From NCBI GenBank assembly GCA_964612085.1, contig CAZTCJ010000040.1, positions 1-31,738 of the forward strand: 31,738 nucleotides of DNA, read 5' to 3'. Origin of the DNA: CAZTCJ01 sp964612085. GTDB lineage: Bacteria; Pseudomonadota; Alphaproteobacteria; JAJFIK01. The notes below the pieces were generated by a model. That model ran no database searches. It was not told the origin of the DNA and saw nothing but the letters and a program-made list of their open reading frames with translations. A program made the translations under genes and the position numbers. Positions 15,493-22,364 of the stretch are shown piece after piece; within the stretch, counting starts at the first letter, position 1; the number at the start of each line of letters is the position of its first letter.

Positions 15493-17438
15493 AAGCTCTC
15501 GTCTCCAGTTGCGGCCTCGGCCACCCAATGATCCGGGGCCACTTGCACCATGACCGGGCGGGCCTGGGCAAGACAGAAAGGAGTGGGCCAGCGGCTGGGA
15601 TCGGAGGCCTTGCCCGCCATCAGGCCATCGAGATCGAGGGGCCGCTCCGGATCAGGCTCGGGGATCGCGGCCAGCAGGGCCTGGGTATAGGGGTGGCGGG
15701 GGGCGGCGAACAGGGCGTCCCGCCGCGCCAGCTCCACGATCCGGCCCCGGCACATGACGGCGATCCTATCGGCGATGTAATCGATCACCGCCAGATTGTG
15801 GCTGATGAACAGATAGGTCAGGCCGAGCCGGGCCTTGAGATCCTTCAGCAGGTTCAAAACCTGGGCCTGTACCGAGACATCGAGGGCCGAGGTGGGCTCA
15901 TCGAGCACCAGCAGTTCGGGCCGGGTGGAAAGCGCCCGGGCGATGCCGATGCGCTGGCGCTGGCCGCCGGAAAAGGCGTGTGGATAGCGGCCCGCCGCGC
16001 TCGGGTCCAGGCCGACAAGGGTGAGCGCATGCGCGACGGTTTCGCGTTGGTCGTGCGGATCGCAGACATCGTGCAGGATCAGCGGTTCCCGGAGCAATTC
16101 GCCCACCGTGTGGCGCGGGTTGAGAGCCGAGAACGGGTCTTGAAAGACATATTGAACCCGCCGCCGGTAGTCCTTCAGATCAGCGCCGGTCAGATCCGCG
16201 ATGTCGGACAGGCCGAGAACCGGCCTGGCGAAATGGACCGATCCGCGATCGGGCGCGACGGCACGCAAGGCCAGTTTCGCCAGCGTGCTTTTGCCGGACC
16301 CGGACTCGCCGACAATGCCGACGCATTCCCCCTGGGCGATGTCGAGAGACACGTCCTGCACGGCCATCACGGTGGTTTCCGTGCGGGCCTTTCGGTTGAC
16401 GAAGGATTTCGTCACCCCCCGGAAGGACAGAAGCGTCGTGTTCCGGTTCGCAAGGGCGCGGCGCGGGGCGGCCTGCGCCGCCCAGGTCTCCGTATCCGTC
16501 TGAACCGCACGCAAGCCCGTCAGGCGGTTCTCGCCGCCGCGCCCGATATGGGGCACCGCGCCGATCAACCCGCGCAGATAAGGGTGGCTCGGGGTCCGGA
16601 ACAGCGCGGTCGCAGGGCCGGATTCGACGACCCGCCCCTGGTACAGAACGGCCATGTCGTCGGCCAGATTGGCCACCACGCCCAGATCGTGGGCGATCAG
16701 CAGGATGGCCGTGCCCAGATCGTCCTGGAGGTCCCGCATCAGCTTCAGGATCTGGGCCTGGATGGTGACATCGAGCGCCGTTGTCGGTTCGTCCGCGATC
16801 AGAAGGGCGGGGCGGCAGGCAATCGCCATGGCGATCATCGCCCGCTGGCGCATGCCGCCGGAGAGTTCGAACGGATAACGCGTGAACGCGCCGCGCGGAT
16901 TGGGAAAGCCGACCTGCGCCAGCATGTCCCGCGCCGCTTCCTGGGCTTCCGCCCCTGTCACATTACGGTGCAGGCGGATCACTTCCGCGATCTGATTGCC
17001 GACGGTGTAAAGCGCCGACAGGGAGGTCATGGGCTCTTGAAAGATGAGCGCGATCCTCCGTCCTCTGATGGCGCGGATCGTGCCGCCGTTACGGGGCAGG
17101 GCGGCGATATCGACCGCCGGCGCGTTGGAGGCTGGATCGTCGAACAGGATGTGTCCGGAAAGATGGCTTGCCGCAGGCGGCAACAGGCCCATGATGGCCT
17201 GGGCGGTGAGGGTCTTGCCCGATCCGGACTCGCCCACCAGCGCCAAGGTGCGCCCGGGCTCCATCGTGAGCGACACGCGGTCGAGGGCAGGGGGCGCGTC
17301 TTCACAGCCCGCAAAGCCTACGCTCAGATTATGCACGTCCAGCAGAGGCACCTGTTTCCGCCCGTCTTCCGTTTGAATGCAAGCCCTTATGATAAGGCTT
17401 CGCCCCGCGCCTTGCGATGGTGCGCGGTGAGGATCCAT
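15489..17438 (-). CDS. Two-domain peptide-type ABC importer ATPase (DppD-DppF fusion)
   Basis: Two complete ATPase domains in one chain. Domain 1 (about 33-300): Walker A GESGSGKT 69-76, signature LSGGM 192-196, Walker B LLIADE. Domain 2 (about 336-600): Walker A GESGSGKS 377-384, signature FSGGQ 489-493, Walker B LLVLDE. Each ends with the oligopeptide-type HPY...LL/LI-A-(V/I)P tail. All catalytic residues look intact, so it should energise the OppB/OppC permeases encoded just downstream. The start is uncertain. ATG at 17438 would overlap the preceding glycosyltransferase by 52 bases and adds 29 residues with no family resemblance. GTG at 17351 (VPLLDVHNLSV) begins exactly at the domain and lies 36 bases after the upstream stop, but has only a weak ribosome site (GGAAACAG). 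Confidence 0.93.
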   Translation of the reverse strand: MDPHRAPSQGAGRSLIIRACIQTEDGRKQVPLLDVHNLSVGFAGCEDAPPALDRVSLTMEPGRTLALVGESGSGKTLTAQAIMGLLPPAASHLSGHILFDDPASNAPAVDIAALPRNGGTIRAIRGRRIALIFQEPMTSLSALYTVGNQIAEVIRLHRNVTGAEAQEAARDMLAQVGFPNPRGAFTRYPFELSGGMRQRAMIAMAIACRPALLIADEPTTALDVTIQAQILKLMRDLQDDLGTAILLIAHDLGVVANLADDMAVLYQGRVVESGPATALFRTPSHPYLRGLIGAVPHIGRGGENRLTGLRAVQTDTETWAAQAAPRRALANRNTTLLSFRGVTKSFVNRKARTETTVMAVQDVSLDIAQGECVGIVGESGSGKSTLAKLALRAVAPDRGSVHFARPVLGLSDIADLTGADLKDYRRRVQYVFQDPFSALNPRHTVGELLREPLILHDVCDPHDQRETVAHALTLVGLDPSAAGRYPHAFSGGQRQRIGIARALSTRPELLVLDEPTSALDVSVQAQVLNLLKDLKARLGLTYLFISHNLAVIDYIADRIAVMCRGRIVELARRDALFAAPRHPYTQALLAAIPEPDPERPLDLDGLMAGKASDPSRWPTPFCLAQARPVMVQVAPDHWVAEAATGDESL

Positions 17439-18556
17439 CGCGCCGTCGTCTCCGCGCCGCTCAAATCTATGTCAGAGGCCGGTTTCGGCGGTGTGTTCAA
17501 ACCGTCATGTATCGCTTGGGCCAGGGTCTCGCCGGTGAGAGTGCCTTGCCTGAGCAGGCGCGCCCAGCCGCGCCGGGCGAGCGCCGTGGCGCGGGCCGTC
17601 TGTTCGCTCTGGCCGGGCGCTTCATGGGGCACCAGGATCATGGGCACGCGGGCGGCCAGGCCCTCGGCGACCGTATTGTAGCCTGCCCGGCTGACGGAAA
17701 GCGCCGCCGAGGCCAGCAGATGGGGCAGATCGGGGCACATTTGATCGATTTCGACGCCTTCAGGCGCTTTTGCGCGCCACTGACTGAGGGTTTCGAGGCC
17801 GGTTTGACTGCCCAGCAGGATCCGCCAAGGGTGATTTCGCGCGGCACCGCGCGCCTGGGCGTTCAGGGCGGCCTCGATCAGCGTGTCGGCCTCCCGGCCG
17901 CCACCGGCGGAGACGATGACCCCTTGCCTCGGTCCTTCCGGCACCGAAACGGCTGGAGCCACCAGGCCGGTGTAAACGACAGGGCGGGGCAGGGTCTCGG
18001 CCCCGGCGAGGCTGTCCTCAAGGCGGACCAGGGCGGGATCGCCATGGACCAGAACCGCGTCGTAATAGCGCTCAAAACGGGCCCTTTGCTGCGCCCGGCG
18101 CGCGCCGTCGCCCGGATCCTCCAGGATGTCCCGGACGGACGACAGGATCAGCGTGCGGGGCGTGCGGGCATGGGCCGCCTCGAGCAGCGCCAGGACCTCG
18201 CCGCTCAGCTTGCGCCGTCCGAAGGGAAACAGTTCCGTGACGATCACCTGAGGCCGGATGCTTTCGGCGATGGCCAGAAGGCGCTCGCGCCGCGCGGCGA
18301 GCAGGGACGGGGTGACCAGACGGCCCTCCAGATCCACCAAGGCACGATAGGACGTATCGGGCGCTTTTACGGGGGGGAGCTGATGAAGGTCGACGCCATC
18401 GGGTATGACCAAGCCCGTGGGCGGGCCGCCGAGAACGATACTTGTCCGCACACCCTGTTTGACCAGCGCGTCCGCGATGACGAGGCTGCGGGCCACATGG
18501 CCGATGCCCCACAGGTGCTGAACCCAGATCAGAACGCGGAGCGGGTCCCAGGTCAT
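17387..18556 (-). CDS. GT-B glycosyltransferase, COG4671/MurG-like (paralogue 2)
   Basis: 389 residues, two Rossmann domains. The N-terminal acceptor side opens with RVLIWVQHLWGIGHVARS, the glycine/His pattern GxGHxxR of MurG-like enzymes. The C-terminal donor side has VSAGGGREADTL (about 220) and SRAGYNTVAEGLAARVPMIL with LVPHE...EQ, the nucleotide-sugar-binding pattern of the GT28 C-terminal domain. It is clearly related to the first gene of this operon (shared VRDILE, RYYDA, YTG and GYNT elements) though much diverged. No membrane helices. It is joined by ATGA overlap (18553-18556) to the GT4 gene upstream. Sugar donor and acceptor unknown. Confidence 0.8.
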   Translation of the reverse strand: MTWDPLRVLIWVQHLWGIGHVARSLVIADALVKQGVRTSIVLGGPPTGLVIPDGVDLHQLPPVKAPDTSYRALVDLEGRLVTPSLLAARRERLLAIAESIRPQVIVTELFPFGRRKLSGEVLALLEAAHARTPRTLILSSVRDILEDPGDGARRAQQRARFERYYDAVLVHGDPALVRLEDSLAGAETLPRPVVYTGLVAPAVSVPEGPRQGVIVSAGGGREADTLIEAALNAQARGAARNHPWRILLGSQTGLETLSQWRAKAPEGVEIDQMCPDLPHLLASAALSVSRAGYNTVAEGLAARVPMILVPHEAPGQSEQTARATALARRGWARLLRQGTLTGETLAQAIHDGLNTPPKPASDIDLSGAETTARWILTAHHRKARGEALS

Positions 18557-19653
18557 GATCGTCCGCCTGCGGTCAGATCTTTCAGGATGATATCGAGCCG
18601 CTGTGCGCCGCTCTCGAAGCCATGATGGGTGAGAGCGTGATTTCGCGCGGTGTTTCCCAGGCGGGTCCGGCGGTCAGGATCGCGTAGGAGGCTGGCGATC
18701 GCGCCGGCAAAGGCTCTGGGATCTTCCGCCGTCAGAAGGCCGGTTTCGCCGTGATCGATCACGGTGCGCACGCCGGGGCCATCGACCGCGACACACACGC
18801 GGCCCGCCGCCAAGGCTTCCAGATAGGCCATGCCGAAGCCTTCGTTCAAGCCTGACCAGACCAGCAAATGGGCCTGCCGGAGGGCCTCCAATGGCGGTAT
18901 CGCGCCGAGCCATTGGGGCGGCTGCCGCAAACGCTCCCGGGCCAGCGTTTCGATTGCCGCGCGTTCGGGGCCGTCGCCCGCGATGGTCCAGACCCAGCGC
19001 GGCGTCTCCATGGCGTCCAAATGGTGCAGCGCCTCGATCAGAAACCGGTAGCTCGCGGCCTTGTCGCCAGGGCGCATCATGGCCATGGTCAGCAGGCGGA
19101 GGGGTGACGGCGTCTCCGGTTCCGCTATGGTCGCGAAAGGGGCCGTATCCAGAAACGGCGGGAACGAAACAAGTTTGTTTGAGGCGATGCCGAGCGCGTC
19201 CAGGCCCGGCCGGTCCCGTTCCTTCAGAACCAGGTGCCGGTCGGCGGCTGTAAGAGCCGTGACGGCGCGGTCGAGAAAGGCCGCCCAAGGACCGTCCGCT
19301 TGCTTCGGGTTATAAGACCCTTCGGCAATGACATAGGGAAGCCCGAGGGTGCGGGTGACTTGCGGGCCGATCAGGTCCGGCGCTTTGTAATGCACGTGAT
19401 AGGTCAGCCACAAATCGGGCCGCAGGGTTTCGAACGCGGTGATCAGGCTTGTACTGACGGAAGCGGCCTGAGTGATGAACGCTTCCTGTGCGGCTTGATC
19501 GCCGCTGCCGTCCCAGGTCTTCAGGCGCGCGGCGATGATCACGTGGTGACCGGCCTGTTTCAGAGCCTGAACGAGCGCTTGGGCCATGGTCCGGTCGCCC
19601 GACGGCGTGGGATCGTCCGGCGGTTTCATGGGCGCGTAAAAGGCGATTTTCAT
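18553..19653 (-). CDS. GT4 family glycosyltransferase (A)
   Basis: 366 residues, GT-B fold, retaining-type. The N-terminus MKIAFYAPMKPPDDPTPSGD is followed by RTMAQALVQALKQAGHHV, the usual GT4 acceptor-domain opening. The donor domain carries WTIAGDGPERAA (about 222) and the E-x7-E region in NEGFGMAYLEALAAGRVCVA, with a downstream DHGETGLL. It is linked by four-base ATGA overlaps to the genes on both sides (19650-19653 and 18553-18556), so the four glycosyltransferases are translationally coupled. It presumably adds one residue of a cell-surface glycan; no specificity can be read. Confidence 0.85.
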   Translation of the reverse strand: MKIAFYAPMKPPDDPTPSGDRTMAQALVQALKQAGHHVIIAARLKTWDGSGDQAAQEAFITQAASVSTSLITAFETLRPDLWLTYHVHYKAPDLIGPQVTRTLGLPYVIAEGSYNPKQADGPWAAFLDRAVTALTAADRHLVLKERDRPGLDALGIASNKLVSFPPFLDTAPFATIAEPETPSPLRLLTMAMMRPGDKAASYRFLIEALHHLDAMETPRWVWTIAGDGPERAAIETLARERLRQPPQWLGAIPPLEALRQAHLLVWSGLNEGFGMAYLEALAAGRVCVAVDGPGVRTVIDHGETGLLTAEDPRAFAGAIASLLRDPDRRTRLGNTARNHALTHHGFESGAQRLDIILKDLTAGGRS

Positions 19654-20885
19654 GGCGCGGGCTCCTGTGCGATGCCCAGAAGTGTTGCCAGACGGCCGAT
19701 CCCGGCTTCCATGTGGAAATGCTGCCGGACATGGGCGTAACCTGTTTCGCCCAGCCGCTTTCGCCTCTCCGGGTTTTCGATCAGCTCACAGATGGCCTGG
19801 GCGAGCGCGCGCGGATCGCCGGGCGCAACCAGCCGTCCGGTCCGTCCGTCGTCGATCAGTTCGGGAATGGCGCCGGCCTGGGTGGCCACGCACGGTACGC
19901 GCTGGCTCATGGCTTCCATGAGGACATTGGGAATGCCGTCCCGGTCGCCGTCGCGGGCCACCCGGCTCGGCAGGATAAAAATGTCCGCCTGCTGTAGATG
20001 ATTAAAGACCGTGTCCCGGGGCTGGGCACCCAGCCAGTCGATCCGCTCTCCGAGGCCCAAACGTTCCGCCTGTTTTTTCAGCTTCGGGAGCAGCGGTCCG
20101 CCGCCAATATGGCTCCAGCGCCAGTCCGGGTTTTGGGGAAGCGTTTTCAGCGCATCGAGCAGCGTGTCGAGCCCTTTCTTTTCCACCGCCCGGCCGATGG
20201 TCAAGAGGCGGATAAAACGGGATGGCTTGCCGGGCCGCTCAGGCGGCGTGGGAATGGTATCCCAGTCCAGGCCATGGTGCAGGAGATGGATTTTGTCCGT
20301 ATCCAGAGGGGTGGCCTGGCGCATTCGCTCCTGGCCGCTCGCGGTGCAGGTCACGGCGAAGCGCGCTTCGCTCAGCTTTTCGCGCATATCCCAGTCCGGC
20401 GTCGTCCAGATATCCTTGGCATGGGCGGACAGGCTCCAGGGCACCCTGCGCATGATGGCGGCATAGCGGGCGACGGAAGACGGGGTGTGCAGAAAATGCG
20501 CATAAAGATGACGGATCGAGGGGCCGATCTCGGCGGCGAGAACGAGTGCTTGCCCGAAGCGGCGGATGCGGTTGCGGGTCCGGTCCCGCGCCAGATCTTT
20601 CAAGAACCGCGCCCGTGCCGCGCGGTATCCCGGCAGGCGCCTTGCCGTGCGCCAGGCCCGGATCACCCGTCCGGGCTCGTCATGGAGATATTCCGGCAGA
20701 TAGGTGACGGCTGCGCGCATCCGGTCGTGCATGGGGTGGCGATGTTTGTCGGTCGGGTGGCGCAGGGAAAAAAGATGCAGCCGCGCGCCGCGCCGTTCCA
20801 GCGCCAGGAGCTCCTGGGTGATGAAGGTTTCCGACAGGCGCGGATAGCCCTTCAAGATCACGCCGATGGTGGGGCGCTGGGTCAT
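19650..20885 (-). CDS. GT4 family glycosyltransferase (B), WcaL-like
   Basis: 411 residues, GT-B fold. The N-terminus IGVILKGYPRLSETFITQEL is typical of WcaL/AmsK-like colanic-acid-type transferases (YPrlSETFI motif). The donor domain shows LLTIGRAVEKKGLDTLL (about 233-249), HIGGGPLLPKLK, and RDGDRDGIPNVLMEAMSQRV, where Asp replaces the first Glu of the E-x7-E pair as is frequent in this subgroup. ATGA overlaps join it to the genes before (20882-20885) and after (19650-19653). It probably builds an exported polysaccharide or glycolipid. Confidence 0.87.
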   Translation of the reverse strand: MTQRPTIGVILKGYPRLSETFITQELLALERRGARLHLFSLRHPTDKHRHPMHDRMRAAVTYLPEYLHDEPGRVIRAWRTARRLPGYRAARARFLKDLARDRTRNRIRRFGQALVLAAEIGPSIRHLYAHFLHTPSSVARYAAIMRRVPWSLSAHAKDIWTTPDWDMREKLSEARFAVTCTASGQERMRQATPLDTDKIHLLHHGLDWDTIPTPPERPGKPSRFIRLLTIGRAVEKKGLDTLLDALKTLPQNPDWRWSHIGGGPLLPKLKKQAERLGLGERIDWLGAQPRDTVFNHLQQADIFILPSRVARDGDRDGIPNVLMEAMSQRVPCVATQAGAIPELIDDGRTGRLVAPGDPRALAQAICELIENPERRKRLGETGYAHVRQHFHMEAGIGRLATLLGIAQEPAP

Positions 20886-22156
20886 GGGGCCGCTTCGCCG
20901 GTGCCCGTGGCGGGGCCGAAGCGCTCATCGAGCCAGGTATCGATGGTCTTGAAGCCGTCGAGCAGATCCGTCATGGCGGCTTGCGAGGGCGGCGGCTGTG
21001 TACGGAGCATGCGGAGCGCCTGTGCCATCTGGGCCGGATCGCGGCGTTCCCCACGGGTCTCCAGCGGATCCTCCATGAGTTTGGCGAGGCCAAGGGCATC
21101 GGCGCGCTGGGCGCGGATCCATTGTTCCCGGCGCGGTCTGACGCGCGGCACCAGAAGGGCCGGTTTGTCATGGGTCAGGATCTCGCAGAACGTATTATAG
21201 CCGCCCATGGCGATGACGCCCGAGGCCTGGGCCAGGCTTTGGTTGATATGCGGATCGAAAACGGTGGCCTCGACCGGGTCGAGCTTTGCGGCCCGCGCCA
21301 GCAGCCGGGCACGGGTCTGCGGCTCCATGAACGGCCCAAGAACCAGTTTGGCCTTGATGGTCAGTGTAGGGTCCTGTTCGTAAGCGGATAAAACCCAGTC
21401 GATCAGGCCCGCGCCATCGCCGCCACCACCGGGGGTCACGAGCACGAAAGGCGCATCCGTCCGGGCCAGCGGTTCGTCGAGGGGGCGCGGCAGATAGCCG
21501 GTGTACCGCACGGCATCGCGCAGCCGCTCAGGCAGGCCGATACCGTTGAGGGGGGCGTGAAAGCGTTCCAGACCGTAGATCCAGATGGCGTCGTAATAGG
21601 CTTCCAGAATATCGGCGGATCCCTTGCGCGCCCATTCGCGGGCGAGCGGCGCGGCCTCGTCGAGCACATCCCGGACACCCAGCACCACGGGCACGCCGCG
21701 TTCTTTCAGGGCTTGCAGGGCGGGCAGCATTTCCCCGCGCAGGCCCGCGGGCTCCTTGTCCACCACCACCAGATCCGGCGCGAAGCTGACGGTTGCCTCA
21801 CGGATCAAGACGCTGCGCAACGCGATGGTTTCCTCCACGGCGATGGGCAAGGTCAGGCTGCGGTAAGCGCCGTTGCGCTTTTTGATGATGCCGGGCACGC
21901 GCACGAAATCCACTCTTGCGTCGAACTCGAAACTGCCGATCAGGGGCGAGCCGGAGACAATCAGGGCGGAAGCATCCGGCCCCCGGCGGGCGAAGGCGTG
22001 GGCGAGCACCCGCGTCCGGCGCAAATGGCCCAGGCCGAACGTATCGTGGCTGTAAAGCAGGACCCGGAAGCCGCTCCGGCGCGCACGGCCGGCCCGTGCT
22101 GGGATCGCCCAGGACGGATCCGCTTGGGCCGGGGCCGATTGGTGCTGTGCCGTCAT
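20882..22156 (-). CDS. COG4671-type glycosyltransferase (paralogue 1), first gene of operon
   Basis: 424 residues. After a 28-residue low-complexity start comes RVLLYSHDTFGLGHLRR, the MurG-like acceptor opening with GLGHLRR. Mid-protein elements VVLGVRDVLDEA and EAYYDAIWIYG are characteristic of the uncharacterised COG4671 predicted glycosyltransferases. The donor domain has LVTPGGGGDGAGL and AMGGYNTFCEILTHDKPALL with PRRE-Q. No membrane segment or signal peptide. It heads the leftward operon and is divergent from the ABC-like gene at 22365, with 208 bases between. The ribosome site is weak (AGAAAGACGG), and an internal start near residue 29 cannot be excluded. Confidence 0.82.
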   Translation of the reverse strand: MTAQHQSAPAQADPSWAIPARAGRARRSGFRVLLYSHDTFGLGHLRRTRVLAHAFARRGPDASALIVSGSPLIGSFEFDARVDFVRVPGIIKKRNGAYRSLTLPIAVEETIALRSVLIREATVSFAPDLVVVDKEPAGLRGEMLPALQALKERGVPVVLGVRDVLDEAAPLAREWARKGSADILEAYYDAIWIYGLERFHAPLNGIGLPERLRDAVRYTGYLPRPLDEPLARTDAPFVLVTPGGGGDGAGLIDWVLSAYEQDPTLTIKAKLVLGPFMEPQTRARLLARAAKLDPVEATVFDPHINQSLAQASGVIAMGGYNTFCEILTHDKPALLVPRVRPRREQWIRAQRADALGLAKLMEDPLETRGERRDPAQMAQALRMLRTQPPPSQAAMTDLLDGFKTIDTWLDERFGPATGTGEAAP

Positions 22157-22364
22157 GAAAGCCGTCTTTCTGCCGCTGCCTGCGCCACGATCGATGGTAA
22201 GCAGGTACGGTGCCCGGCAGCCTCCTGCAATGGCAGCGGCGGGAAAATCCCGGTTTCGGGCGCGGTTATGGCCTGGAAATCCTGGCAGAGCGCCGCATCG
22301 CTGCTTACTCTAAGGAACTAAGGGCGGCTGACAGGCCGGTCCCAACCAAAGAGGACGAGATCCC
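22157..22364. promoter_or_regulatory. Divergent control region between the glycosyltransferase operon and the ABC/cNMP module
   Basis: These 208 bases lie between two diverging transcription units and should contain both promoters. I see no convincing -35/-10 pair. A short hairpin CCCG-GTTT-CGGG lies near 22249-22260. AGAGGA about nine bases before GTG 22365 is the ribosome site for the ABC-like gene. Confidence 0.4.

Noticed and set aside
15528..17681. 717-residue open frame on the plus strand opposite the two-domain ATPase
   Set aside because: Antisense to two well-supported genes with intact motifs; its composition (Gly/Arg/His/Gln-rich) is typical of an antisense frame.
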